Positions 16,738 to 25,453 are shown, numbered from the stretch's first letter. The stretch: 39,985 bases of DNA from an uncultured Collinsella sp. (GCA_902493985.1 CABURR010000014.1:1-39985); one strand, 5' to 3'. Notes: a model not told the origin generated them from the sequence alone. Numbers and translations: made by a program.

Positions 16738-17570
16738 GAAAGATCGTATCGGTCCTGAGCGCCGCTGTGCTTACGCTTACGCTGTGCGCCTGTTCTTCGG
16801 GATCTTCTACCTCTTCCATTACCGTCGCCGGCTCCACGACCTGCCTTCCTATCGCCGAGATTGCGGCCGAGGGCTTTAAGGAGGAAACCGGCATCGACGT
16901 GCTCGTTTCCGGTTTGGGTTCTTCCGCTGGCATCGAGGCCGTCAGCGCTGGCACGGCCGATATCGCCAGTTCCTCCCGTGGACTCAATGCCGACGAACAG
17001 GATCTGGGCCTGACTCCCATCGTCATTGCCCACGACGGTATCGCGGTCATCGTGAACGACGACAACCCCGTCGATAACCTCTCGACCGAGCAGCTCCGTG
17101 ATATTTATGCCGGCAAGATCACCAACTGGAAAGAAGTCGGTGGCGAGGACCTGAGGATTCAGGTCATCAACCGAGACGAGGCGTCCGGCACGCGTGAGGC
17201 CTTCCGTACCATCGTGATGGACGGCACGCCGTTCGATCGCCGCTCGGCTGTTCTTTCGGGTACGGGCCAGGTGCGCGACGTGGTATCTCGTTCGCGCGGT
17301 GCCATTGGCTACATTTCGCTGGGCTTCGTCGATAGCCTCAACGCCAAGACCTCGGTCAAGGCCGTCTCGGTCAATCATGTTGAGGCGTCCGAGAAGACGG
17401 TCGCGAGCGGCGGCTATCCCATCTCGCGCGACCTTTACTTCTTTGTTAAGGGTGCGCCTTCGCAGCAGGCGCAGGATTACATCGACTACGTGACGTCCGA
17501 AAAGATGGACAAGCAGATTCGCGAGGCGGGCTTTATCCCCGTCACCAACGACGAGAAGGGGAGTGAGTAG
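16734..17570 (+). CDS. pstS: PstS, phosphate-binding lipoprotein of the ABC transporter
   Basis: PstS captures phosphate outside the cell for the PstCAB permease. The 278-residue protein begins with a lipoprotein signal peptide (Met1-Ala19) and the lipobox LCAC with Cys20 as the probable lipidated residue. The mature part has the phosphate-binding signatures TVAGSTTCLPIAE, SRGLNADE, INRDEASGTREAF and GAIGYISLGF. Length is typical of the short Gram-positive PstS type. The start overlaps the pgeF stop (ATGA), and pstC begins 1 nt after its stop. Confidence 0.94.
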   Translation: MRKIVSVLSAAVLTLTLCACSSGSSTSSITVAGSTTCLPIAEIAAEGFKEETGIDVLVSGLGSSAGIEAVSAGTADIASSSRGLNADEQDLGLTPIVIAHDGIAVIVNDDNPVDNLSTEQLRDIYAGKITNWKEVGGEDLRIQVINRDEASGTREAFRTIVMDGTPFDRRSAVLSGTGQVRDVVSRSRGAIGYISLGFVDSLNAKTSVKAVSVNHVEASEKTVASGGYPISRDLYFFVKGAPSQQAQDYIDYVTSEKMDKQIREAGFIPVTNDEKGSE

Positions 17571-17571
17571 C

Positions 17572-18498
17572 ATGGAAGCACAGGAAAACTCCCAGACTGA
17601 GCAGAATGTTCAGACGCCCAAGAAGCGCGAGCTGGCGCTCGTATCGCGCAGTACCTATATCAAGGAGAAGGCGCTGCAGTGGATCTTCTTTGCCTGCGCG
17701 TTCTTGGCGGTCGTTACCGTCATCCTGATTTTTGTCTTTACCACGTACTCGGCGCTGCCCGTCTTTACTGACATCGGTCTGGCGGACTTCTTTAGCTTTA
17801 CGTGGGCGCCCTCTGAGGGCCACTACGGCATCATGTCGCTGCTTGCCGGCTCAGGTCTGGTGACCGTCGGTGCGCTCGCCATGGGCGTGCCGCTAGGTGT
17901 GGGTACGGCCGTGTACCTGGTCGAGATCGCCGGCAAGCGCGTGCGCAAGCTTATCAGCCCTGCCGTTGACCTGTTGGCCGGCATCCCTTCTATCATCTAT
18001 GGCTTCTTTGGAATGATCATCATCCGCCCGTTTATCGCACAACTGACCGGTGGTCTTGGTTTTGGTGCGCTGACGGCGTGGTTCGTGCTTGCCATCATGA
18101 TCGTCCCTACCATCACCACGCTCACCATCGATGCTCTCAATTCTATTCCCATGGGCATTCGCGAGGCATCCTATGCCATGGGCGCCACCAAGTGGCAGAC
18201 CATCTATAAGGTCGTGTTACCTGCCGCCAAGCTGGGTATCGTGGATGCCATCGTGCTGGGTATGGGCCGTGCCATCGGCGAGACCATGGCCGTGCTCATG
18301 GTCGTGGGTAACGCCCCGGTTATTCCCGACAGCATTGCGAGCCCCATCTCGACGCTCACGAGCCAGATTGCGCTCGACATGAGCTATTCCTCGGGTCTGC
18401 ACCGCTCGGCGCTGTTCGGCATGGGCGTGGTCCTGTTTATCATCTCCGCTACGCTGGTGGGCATCGTCCGTCTGATTTCCAAGAAGAAGAGGGGGTAG
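17572..18498 (+). CDS. pstC: PstC, phosphate ABC transporter permease
   Basis: PstC is one of the two membrane subunits of the high-affinity phosphate importer. The 308-residue protein has about six membrane segments after a charged N-terminus of about 30 residues. The EAA loop reads EASYAMGATKWQTIYKVVLPAA and contacts PstB. ATG 17572 follows AAGGGGAG (17556-17563); a GTG at 17563 would overlap the ribosome binding site. It is separated from pstS by 1 nt and from pstA by 3 nt. Confidence 0.95.
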   Translation: MEAQENSQTEQNVQTPKKRELALVSRSTYIKEKALQWIFFACAFLAVVTVILIFVFTTYSALPVFTDIGLADFFSFTWAPSEGHYGIMSLLAGSGLVTVGALAMGVPLGVGTAVYLVEIAGKRVRKLISPAVDLLAGIPSIIYGFFGMIIIRPFIAQLTGGLGFGALTAWFVLAIMIVPTITTLTIDALNSIPMGIREASYAMGATKWQTIYKVVLPAAKLGIVDAIVLGMGRAIGETMAVLMVVGNAPVIPDSIASPISTLTSQIALDMSYSSGLHRSALFGMGVVLFIISATLVGIVRLISKKKRG

Positions 18499-18501
18499 GC
18501 T

Positions 18502-19407
18502 ATGTCCGATTCCGTTGACACGACGGTCGATACGACCTCGTCGCGCGAGCGCATCAAGCGTGCCCTTTCCCACGGCAAGAAGGGCCGCATCAACAAGGAC
18601 CTGTCCAACAAGATCATGCTTGGCGTGTTTCGTGCCGCTGCCTACATCACCACGCTGGTGCTGGTCGCTATCATCGCCTACGTGGTTGTTAACGGCTTAC
18701 CGCATATCTCGTTCGACTTCATCTTCGGTTGGCCTCAGGGCGTCAATGCCGAGGGCGGAATTTGGCCCACGATCGTCTCGACCGTCTATGTGACGGCGCT
18801 CGCCATGCTTATCTGCACGCCGATCGCTGTGCTGGCAGCCGTCTATCTGGCCGAGTACGCCAAGCAGGGCAAGATCGTCGAGCTCATTCGCTACGCTGCT
18901 GACGCTTTGGCCTCGGTGCCCTCCATCGTTATGGGCCTGTTTGGCTACGCCTTGTTTGTCGAGGCCATGGGTCTGGGCCTTTCGATGGTCTCTGCCGCTC
19001 TGGCGCTCGCGCTCTTGATGCTTCCCATCGTCATGCGCACCACCGAAGAGGCCATTCGCGCCGTTCCGCGCTATATCCGTTGGGGCGCGTACGGCCTGGG
19101 CGCCACCAAGTGGCAGGTTGTCTCCAAGATCGTGCTTCCTTCTGCTTTTGGCCGTATTGCCACGGGCATCGTCCTTGCCATCGGCCGTGCCATTGGCGAG
19201 ACCGCGGTGGTGCTCTACACCATGGGCCAGGCCATCAATCTACCTATTTCGCCGCTCGATTCCGGCCGCCCCATGACGGTTCACCTGTATCTGCTTGCCA
19301 ACGACGGCATCAACATGAACGCAGCCTATGGCACCGCGCTCTTGCTGATGGTGATCATTCTGGCCTTCAACCTGTTTGCGCGCTTCCTGTCGCGTAAGCG
19401 TCGCTAG
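18502..19407 (+). CDS. pstA: PstA, phosphate ABC transporter permease
   Basis: PstA is the second membrane subunit of the phosphate importer. The 301-residue protein has a basic N-terminus of about 40 residues, about six membrane segments, and the EAA-type loop YGLGATKWQVVSKIVLPSAFGRI, closely parallel to that of PstC. GAGGGGG upstream of the ATG overlaps the end of pstC. The next gene, pstB, starts 12 nt after the stop behind AAGGAG. Confidence 0.95.
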   Translation: MSDSVDTTVDTTSSRERIKRALSHGKKGRINKDLSNKIMLGVFRAAAYITTLVLVAIIAYVVVNGLPHISFDFIFGWPQGVNAEGGIWPTIVSTVYVTALAMLICTPIAVLAAVYLAEYAKQGKIVELIRYAADALASVPSIVMGLFGYALFVEAMGLGLSMVSAALALALLMLPIVMRTTEEAIRAVPRYIRWGAYGLGATKWQVVSKIVLPSAFGRIATGIVLAIGRAIGETAVVLYTMGQAINLPISPLDSGRPMTVHLYLLANDGINMNAAYGTALLLMVIILAFNLFARFLSRKRR

Positions 19408-19419
19408 TTAAGGAGTCCC

Positions 19420-20223
<804 letters not shown>

Positions 20224-20248
20224 TCGGTGCGACTAGTCCCAAGCCGAT

Positions 20249-20295
20249 CGGACCTGGTCCGGTGCGTATTCACTGTGCGGGCGGCATGACCGCAC
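20249..20295 (+). other. Two inverted repeats between pstB and phoU
   Basis: CGGACC (20249-20254) and GGTCCG (20256-20261) form a perfect inverted repeat with a 1-nt centre. GTGCGG (20275-20280) and CCGCAC (20290-20295) form a second 6-bp stem with a 9-nt loop. CGGTGCG also occurs twice (20225-20231 and 20260-20266). There is no T-tract, so they are not a classical terminator. They may set the pstB:phoU mRNA ratio or be an operator. Confidence 0.4.
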
Positions 20296-20315
20296 CCAAC
20301 TGATTGGAGTGAACC

Positions 20316-21173
20316 ATGCGCAAACTGTTTTCCCGTCAGCTCGTCGAGGCCCGTCACGAGATGCTGAGCATCTATGAGGCCGTCGATCTGGCCCTCCACG
20401 ATGCCGTGAAGGCCTATGTGACCGACGACCGCAAGCTCGCCACCAAGACCAAGAAGCGCACGCTTTCGATTGACGCACGCTGCGCCAACCTGGAGGCAGT
20501 CTGCTACAACCTGATCGCCACGCAGTCGCCGGTCGCCTCCGACTTCCGCCTGCTTCAGACGATCATCTACGTCGACTTTAACCTGCAACGCATGACCGAT
20601 AAGGTCCGTCAGATCTGCCGTGCCACGCGTCATATGATCAAGGCCGACATCTCGCTGCCCAAGGAGCTTGTCGGTACGGTCGAGGCCGAGGCTGAGGCCG
20701 TCTACCAGGTGCTGGGCTCTTCGCTTTCTGCGCTCGTCACCAATGACATGTCCATCATCTGCAACCTGGCCGTCGAGGACGAGCCGGTGCATGCGGCGTA
20801 CGAGAAGTTCTTCCGCACCTTTAACCGCATGGACACGGGCGATTTTATGGACGACGACAGCAACTATGACGACCTGCGCCGCGCCATCATGGTTTCGCGC
20901 TACCTCGATCGCATTGCTTCGATTTCCATCGATGCCGCCTGCCGTCTGACCTTCCTGCTGACTGGTCAGCGCATGAATGTCGGCGATATCGCCCGCACTG
21001 ATGAGGATGAGCTCGAGAGCATGCGCGTGCCTTCGGGCGAGGGTGTTATCATGAGGCCCGCTGTCGACGCTCGCTACGTTGCCAAGGTGCCCGCTAACGA
21101 GGTCAGCGAGGGTCTTCGCTACCTGCTCGATCATCTTGAGGACGATGACGATGGCGAGGACGACGAGGAGTAA
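20316..21173 (+). CDS. phoU: PhoU, phosphate uptake regulator
   Basis: PhoU is a helical-bundle metalloprotein that couples the Pst transporter to the PhoR/PhoB-type two-component system and dampens phosphate uptake. The 285-residue protein has the two PhoU repeats (KLFSRQLVEARHEMLSIYEAVDLAL; a second around AYEKFFRTFNRMDTGDFMDD). It is longer than the usual 215-235 residues: a C-terminal extension of about 55 residues ends in a nearly pure Asp/Glu stretch. GGAG at 20306-20309 supports the ATG. No sensor kinase or response regulator is present in this window. Confidence 0.92.
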   Translation: MRKLFSRQLVEARHEMLSIYEAVDLALHDAVKAYVTDDRKLATKTKKRTLSIDARCANLEAVCYNLIATQSPVASDFRLLQTIIYVDFNLQRMTDKVRQICRATRHMIKADISLPKELVGTVEAEAEAVYQVLGSSLSALVTNDMSIICNLAVEDEPVHAAYEKFFRTFNRMDTGDFMDDDSNYDDLRRAIMVSRYLDRIASISIDAACRLTFLLTGQRMNVGDIARTDEDELESMRVPSGEGVIMRPAVDARYVAKVPANEVSEGLRYLLDHLEDDDDGEDDEE

Positions 21174-21210
21174 GTAACCCCGTTCGTCGAAAGATTGTAA
21201 ATACCTAAGT

Positions 21211-21242
21211 GAGCGCGGCCTTGCACATGCGGGGCCGCGCTC
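21211..21242 (+). terminator. Terminator-like hairpin after phoU
   Basis: GAGCGCGGCC (21211-21220) pairs perfectly with GGCCGCGCTC (21233-21242) around a 12-nt loop, 37 nt after the phoU stop. The T-tract is weak (TCTTGCGTT), so attenuation may be partial, which would allow read-through into yggS-sepF. Confidence 0.6.
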
Positions 21243-21292
21243 TTGCGTTAGCATGGGACTACTTGTTTGGCTGTCAGCGGAGGCGATTAGCA

Positions 21293-22030
21293 ATGGATAA
21301 CTATTTGGACTTGATGCGCGCTCGCCGCGAGCAGATTCTGGAACGTTTTTATGCGGCGCTCGATCGCGCAGGCCGTCCCCACGACGCCGCGAGCCTCATT
21401 GCCGTGTCCAAGACCGTTGGTGTCGATGAGACCGTTGCCGCCATCCAGGCGGGGTATCGCCATTTTGCCGAGAACCGCCCGCAGGAGCTGGTTCGCAAGC
21501 TCACGGGTCTGGCGGAGCATCCGGAGCTGCCCGAGGTGCGCTTCGATATGATCGGCAACCTGCAGACCAATAAGATCAATGCGGTGCTGGGCTCAGCCGA
21601 GCTGATTCACTCGGTGGGTTCGCTGCATCTGGCGCAGGCGATCTCGAGCCGTGCTGTCCGCAAGATTGAGGCAGGTGAGCTCGCTGGCCCCCAGCGTGTG
21701 CTCATTGAGGTCAATGTGAGTGGTGAGGAGTCGAAGGGAGGCTTTTCGCCCGATGAGATTCGCGCCGCCGCGGGTGAGCTTGCGGAACTTGAGGGAATTT
21801 GCGTGCAGGGGCTTATGACTATGGCGCCCCGGGGGAATAAGGATGTGGCACGCCGCACCTTTGCGGGGCTTCGTGAGCTGAGGGATGAGCTGGAGGCAGC
21901 GCATCCCGATTTGAACCTGCCTGAGCTTTCCTGCGGCATGAGCGAGGACTTTGAGCCTGCCCTTGAGGAAGGCTCTACGCTCGTTCGCCTGGGCAGGGTA
22001 GTATTTAGCCCGGAGTTTGCAGTAAAATAA
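21293..22030 (+). CDS. yggS: YggS/PLPBP, pyridoxal-phosphate homeostasis protein
   Basis: YggS binds pyridoxal 5'-phosphate without a known catalytic activity and keeps vitamin B6 and amino acid pools balanced. The 245-residue protein has the PLP lysine in LIAVSKTVGVD (Lys40), the HFAENRPQE motif, IGNLQTNK, and the C-terminal SCGMSEDFEPALEEGSTLVRLG phosphate-binding block. GGAGG at 21279-21283 supports ATG 21293; an earlier in-frame start would lie in the terminator hairpin. Its place just before sepF is conserved in actinobacteria and Firmicutes. Confidence 0.95.
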   Translation: MDNYLDLMRARREQILERFYAALDRAGRPHDAASLIAVSKTVGVDETVAAIQAGYRHFAENRPQELVRKLTGLAEHPELPEVRFDMIGNLQTNKINAVLGSAELIHSVGSLHLAQAISSRAVRKIEAGELAGPQRVLIEVNVSGEESKGGFSPDEIRAAAGELAELEGICVQGLMTMAPRGNKDVARRTFAGLRELRDELEAAHPDLNLPELSCGMSEDFEPALEEGSTLVRLGRVVFSPEFAVK

Positions 22031-22090
22031 GGCTCTGAAGTGCGCACTGATTATCGGGGCGCCTGCACTAAACCGCGAGAGGACACAACC

Positions 22091-22813
22091 ATGGGCTTCC
22101 TTGACGAGATTAAAAATAAGATGCACCTGGGCGGCCAGCAGGGTTACGACCAGGGTTATGGCCAAGACGACGACTACGGCTACGATGACGGCTATGACGA
22201 TAGTTATCAGGGCAACGGCTACAGCGGTGCTTCGGGCGAGGGCTTCTACACCCAAGACGAGCCGAGCAACGGCCTGCTTGGTCAGACGCGCCGCGGTGAA
22301 GCTGAGTCGGTTGCCGTGTATACGCGCTCCGGTCAGCTGGTCGGCGATGACTCCCGCCATGCCACGACGTATAACCCGCCTTCGCGCTCGCAGGACAGTG
22401 TTGCGAGCGGTTATCGTCCTGGTGCCTATGACACGCCGTCGAGCTACGCCGAGAACACCCGCGCCCGTGCCGCCGCTGCGCCCGCGCCTGCACCGAGCGA
22501 TGCCTCGGCCTATGCGAGCAATATCATCAACGCCACACCGCAGCTGCCGGCCTATGTCCTGCGCCCCGAGAGCTATGACGACGTGGAGACTGTGGTGCGC
22601 CGCGTTCGCACCAAGCAGCCTGTCGCACTGATTTTTGTGGGCGTACGCACCGAAGTTGCCAAGCGCGTCTTGGACTTCTCTTACGGCTTTGCCTGCGGTC
22701 TGGGTGCCACGGTCAAGGAGGTGGGCGACCGCGTGTTCATGGTGCTGCCTGCCGGTTGCGAGGTCAAAGATTCCGATCTCAAGAAGCTTCGTGCCGACGG
22801 CTACCTTAAGTAA
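22091..22813 (+). CDS. sepF: SepF, FtsZ membrane anchor
   Basis: SepF tethers FtsZ filaments to the membrane and is the main anchor in bacteria without FtsA, which fits this cluster. The 240-residue protein starts with a short amphipathic helix (MGFLDEIKNKMHL), continues with a disordered linker of about 120 residues rich in Gly, Tyr, Gln and Asp, and ends with the SepF fold (about 145-235, VLRPESYDDVETVVRRVRT and VALIFVGVRTEVAKRVLDF). AGAGGA at 22078-22083 supports the ATG; upstream in-frame codons are not needed because the membrane helix must be N-terminal. Confidence 0.94.
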   Translation: MGFLDEIKNKMHLGGQQGYDQGYGQDDDYGYDDGYDDSYQGNGYSGASGEGFYTQDEPSNGLLGQTRRGEAESVAVYTRSGQLVGDDSRHATTYNPPSRSQDSVASGYRPGAYDTPSSYAENTRARAAAAPAPAPSDASAYASNIINATPQLPAYVLRPESYDDVETVVRRVRTKQPVALIFVGVRTEVAKRVLDFSYGFACGLGATVKEVGDRVFMVLPAGCEVKDSDLKKLRADGYLK

Positions 22814-22834
22814 AGACAAGACGAGGAGATTCCC

Positions 22835-23116
22835 ATCAACATCTACACTATCGTCCAGCTGGTCAACACGCTGTTCAACTTCTATTCCACGCTCATTGTC
22901 GTCTACTGCTTTATGACGTGGATTCCCATGAAGCAGGGTGGTTTGCTTCAGGATATTGCCGCGGTGCTTGATAGCGTGTGCGGTCCGTGGCTTAACCTGT
23001 TCCGTCGTTTCATCCCGCCGATGGGCGGTATCGATTTTTCGCCGGTCGTTGCGATTATTGCGTTGCAGTTGGTGCAGAGGCTGGTTCTGCAGCTTCTTAT
23101 AGGTATACTCGTGTAG
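22835..23116 (+). CDS. YggT-family membrane protein, apparent ATC (or ATT) start
   Basis: The 93-residue reading frame starting at ATC 22835 gives two YggT membrane segments (about 4-26 and 66-90) around a WIPMKQGG loop and NLFRRFIPPMGGIDFSP, the family core. No ATG, GTG or TTG exists in frame between the sepF stop (22811-22813, same frame) and ATG 22913, which lies inside the first membrane segment and would delete most of it. GAGGAG at 22823-22828 is 6 nt before ATC 22835; an in-frame ATT at 22829 touches the site. YggT proteins of this locus are linked to division and osmotic stress; function is unproven. Confidence 0.8.
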   Translation: MNIYTIVQLVNTLFNFYSTLIVVYCFMTWIPMKQGGLLQDIAAVLDSVCGPWLNLFRRFIPPMGGIDFSPVVAIIALQLVQRLVLQLLIGILV

Positions 23117-23177
23117 AACTGACTTAGTAACTTACGTCGGGCGTGTAGCGCCGAGGCGATGAAAAAGGAGACTTGTT

Positions 23178-23852
23178 ATGGCTATTACCCCTGCAGACAT
23201 CCAGGCTCAGACTTTCTCTGAGGCCAAGCGTGGCTACGATCCTGCCGAGGTCGACGTCTTCTTGGAGACGCTGTCCTCCGAGGTTGACGCTATGCTCGCC
23301 AAGATCGTCGACCTTAAGGGTCGTCTGACTGCTACCGAGCAGCAGCTTGCCGATGCGCAGGCTCAGCTTGCCCAGGCTCAGGATGCCCCCGCCCAGGCCG
23401 TTCCTGCCGCCCCCGTGGCTGCTCCCGCCCCTGACTTCTCCGCTCAGGAGCGTCAGATTTCCGCTGCCCTGATCGCTGCCCAGCAGACCGCTGAGACCAT
23501 CGTCAACGATGCCAATGAGAACGCTGAGCGTATTCGCAACGAGGCTGACGCCAAGGCCCGCGAGGTTATCCGCCAGGCTCTGACCGAAAAGCAGGCCGAG
23601 CTCGAGGAGATCGATCGTCTCAAGGCTTCTCGTGAGGAGTTCAAGGCCGAGTATCTCAAGCTCATCCAGCACTTCATGGACGATGCCCAGAACTCCTTCC
23701 CGGCCGACCTCATGGCCTCCACGCCGGTCGGTTCCGCCGCTTCTCCTGCGGTGACTGTTCCCGCCGAGCCGCTGCCCGTCGCTGACCCGGTTGTCCCCGT
23801 GGCCGATCCCTTCGCCCCGATCGACAACTTCGCTGCCGATGACCTGGACTAA
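23178..23852 (+). CDS. divIVA: DivIVA/Wag31-family cell pole and septum protein
   Basis: DivIVA senses negative membrane curvature and organises pole growth or septum placement. The 224-residue protein has the N-terminal lipid-binding domain (ITPADIQAQTFSEAKRGYDPAEVDVFLE), a coiled coil, an Ala/Pro-rich linker (about 70-90), a second long coiled coil (about 94-165, rich in Glu, Lys and Gln), and a Pro/Ala/Val-rich tail. AAAGGAG precedes the ATG by 7 nt. A possible -10 (TATACT, 23104-23109) lies at the end of yggT without a clear -35, so divIVA may also have its own promoter. Confidence 0.95.
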   Translation: MAITPADIQAQTFSEAKRGYDPAEVDVFLETLSSEVDAMLAKIVDLKGRLTATEQQLADAQAQLAQAQDAPAQAVPAAPVAAPAPDFSAQERQISAALIAAQQTAETIVNDANENAERIRNEADAKAREVIRQALTEKQAELEEIDRLKASREEFKAEYLKLIQHFMDDAQNSFPADLMASTPVGSAASPAVTVPAEPLPVADPVVPVADPFAPIDNFAADDLD

Positions 23853-23878
23853 CATTCGGCCTACAATTTAGTGCCTAG

Positions 23879-23909
23879 AAAGGACCCGCAGCTTGCGGGT
23901 CCTTTTTTA
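23879..23909 (+). terminator. Rho-independent terminator after divIVA
   Basis: AGGACCCGCA (23881-23890) pairs perfectly with TGCGGGTCCT (23894-23903) around a 3-nt loop and is followed by a T6 tract. It ends the extended division cluster. Confidence 0.93.
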
Positions 23910-23933
23910 TGACTGTGCCGGGGTGCGTAACAT

Positions 23934-24020
23934 AAAAAACCGAGCCCTTCACATGGTGGCGCAGAACTCGGCGAAACGGTGAGCGGTCAAGGATAGGTTT
24001 TAGGGCATGTCCCAAAACCT
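23934..24020 (-). terminator. Terminator and stop-codon hairpin for the nitroreductase
   Basis: Read on the - strand, CCGAG...CTCGG (23967-23971 with 23940-23944) is followed by six T (23934-23939), a terminator for the convergent nitroreductase. A second hairpin at 23995-24020 (AGGTTTT with AAAACCT plus GG/CC, GCATGT loop) overlaps the nitroreductase stop codon. Confidence 0.6.
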
Positions 24021-24549
24021 ACTTGAGGAGGAAGTCGGAGAGGGGAATGGTACGGGCCTCGCGATGCTCGGGATCGGCGATGTGGTCGGCAGGATATCCA
24101 CAGACGAGCATGTGATAGGGATAGACGCCCTTGGGCAGGTTGAACTGCTCCTGTGCCACCTCAGGCTTAAAATGGCATACCCAGCACGTTCCCAGGCCCT
24201 GCTCGGTGGCCTCCATCATCATCTGATCACACACGATGGACGTATCGATTTCGCTGGAATTCATCTGATCATACGGGCGCACCCAAGCATCATCGGTAAC
24301 ACTGCAAATAAGGAAGACAAGCGGAGCCCCAAAGATAGATCCATCACGAGCAAACCGAGGCTGACAAGCAGCAGCCTTCTCCAGAAGCTCAGGCGTATCC
24401 AACACCATCACACGGGTTGGATGATTATTACAAGCAGAAGGAGCAATCCGCCCAGCCTCAACAATGGCATCTACCACAGCTTGCTCAACAGAACGATCCT
24501 CAAACTCACGACAAGAATACCGAGACCGAGCCAGATCCAAATACCCCAT
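24019..24549 (-). CDS. Nitroreductase-family flavoprotein
   Basis: This 176-residue protein belongs to the small FMN-dependent nitroreductase family, whose members reduce nitro groups, quinones or flavins with NAD(P)H. Motifs: LARSRYSCREFEDRSVE with the N-terminal phosphate-binding Arg/Ser, GRIAPSACNNHPTRV, MMMEATEQGLGTCWVCHFKPE, and VCGYPAD. The ATG (complement of 24547-24549) follows GGAGGG by 7 nt. The physiological substrate cannot be read from the sequence. The 5' half of the gene and the sequence upstream are strongly A/C-rich on the + strand, unlike its 3' half. Confidence 0.88.
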   Translation of the reverse strand: MGYLDLARSRYSCREFEDRSVEQAVVDAIVEAGRIAPSACNNHPTRVMVLDTPELLEKAAACQPRFARDGSIFGAPLVFLICSVTDDAWVRPYDQMNSSEIDTSIVCDQMMMEATEQGLGTCWVCHFKPEVAQEQFNLPKGVYPYHMLVCGYPADHIADPEHREARTIPLSDFLLK

Positions 24550-24710
24550 AACCAAACCCTCCAAAGTCAGCAAATCAATCCAAAGTAAACCAAAGGGTAC
24601 CCAAAGCCCCATCCACCCAAACGTTTAAGGCGGTCCCAAAGTTTCCAATCGGGCCCCAAGGTCCTGTCAACAAAGGCCCCATCGCTTTCAAAGTATCAGC
24701 CAAAGTTCCC
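24550..24710. repeat. A/C-rich tract with scattered CCAAAG repeats
   Basis: This stretch upstream of the nitroreductase holds CCAAAG at 24561, 24580, 24590, 24601, 24636 and 24700, with near copies at 24655, 24670 and 24688. In 24541-24600 I counted 27 A, 19 C, 6 G and 8 T. No reading frame of interest is present. The nitroreductase promoter must lie here or in the hairpin element to the right, but none was recognised. Confidence 0.6.
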
Positions 24711-24830
24711 AATGGTGGTACGTAAGGCGAAGGGCCGGCCACGGTTTACTTTCGAACGACTCTGCAAAGCAGCCGGAGTGAGAAAGCAAACCGTGGCCGG
24801 CCCTTCGCCGCCGGGACACGTACCCCCAAT
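24711..24830. repeat. Long nested inverted-repeat element A
   Basis: Inner arms 24726-24753 and 24782-24809 pair at 27 of 28 positions (only 24748/24787 mismatched) around a 28-nt loop that itself can form CTGC/GCAG. Outer arms 24711-24723 and 24818-24830 pair at 11 of 13 positions. The outer right arm ends at the stop codon of the DUF47 gene. The inner arm (GGCCGGCCACGGTTTACTTT) resembles that of element B at 38699-38894. It has no T-tract and no transposase, so it looks like a MITE- or REP-type element or a long 3' RNA hairpin. Confidence 0.85.
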
Positions 24831-25453
24831 TAACTGTTCTTCATGACAATCGAATCCACAACATCGGCCACATTCTCGCAGCAGTCGGCGCAGTACTCCA
24901 GGAAGGCATATACGTCACGCCAAGCGATGACCTCGAGCGGGTCCTTGCCGTTAACGTGCAGGTTGCGCATGGCGTTGATGTAGAGCTCGTCGGCCTCGGA
25001 CTCGATGGTGTTGATCTGGATGACCAACTCGCGCAGCGTTTTGGACTTGCGGTAGTTGGGAAGCTCGACCATCAGGTCCTTCATGGCGCGGCAGGCATCG
25101 GTTACCTTGTGGGCGATGACGATGGCGTCGGGATGGATGCTCTGAATGTTGGTGAAGTAGACGCGCTGCACGACGCCCTCGATGCGGTCGAGCACGGTGT
25201 CGAGTGAGCAGCTCATCAGATCCAGATCCTCGCGCTCGAGCGGGGTGATAAAGGCGGTGAGCAAGGCGTCTTCGAGCTCGTGGTGCTTCTTATCGGCCGC
25301 ATGCTCAATCGCATGCATCTTATTGAGCATGTCGTGGATCTGCGCGGGGTCAAAGTTCTCAAAAATCTTGGTAAGCAGCTCGGCGGCCTGGACAGCGAGG
25401 TCGGCACAGGCGACGTAGTTGTCAAAGTAGAACGAATCAGGTTTCTTAGCCAT
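24830..25453 (-). CDS. DUF47/PhoU-like partner of the Pit phosphate transporter
   Basis: DUF47 proteins are PhoU-like helical bundles encoded next to Pit permeases and thought to regulate them. The 207-residue protein is predicted entirely helical, with IEHAADKKHHELEDALLTAFITPLEREDLD and a C-terminal half that mirrors it (INTIESEADELYINAMRNL, DVYAFLEYCADCCENVADVVDS). AAAGGA lies 8 nt before the ATG. It follows pit by 67 nt on the same strand and is surely in its operon. Together with pst-phoU it gives this locus two separate phosphate systems, each with a PhoU-type protein. Confidence 0.9.
   Translation of the reverse strand: MAKKPDSFYFDNYVACADLAVQAAELLTKIFENFDPAQIHDMLNKMHAIEHAADKKHHELEDALLTAFITPLEREDLDLMSCSLDTVLDRIEGVVQRVYFTNIQSIHPDAIVIAHKVTDACRAMKDLMVELPNYRKSKTLRELVIQINTIESEADELYINAMRNLHVNGKDPLEVIAWRDVYAFLEYCADCCENVADVVDSIVMKNS

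Noticed and set aside
22913..23116. Shorter YggT starting at ATG 22913
   Set aside because: It lacks a ribosome binding site and would remove most of the first membrane segment.
24007..24588. + strand open frame across the nitroreductase
   Set aside because: The - strand frame has all nitroreductase motifs and a good ribosome binding site; the + frame is low-complexity.
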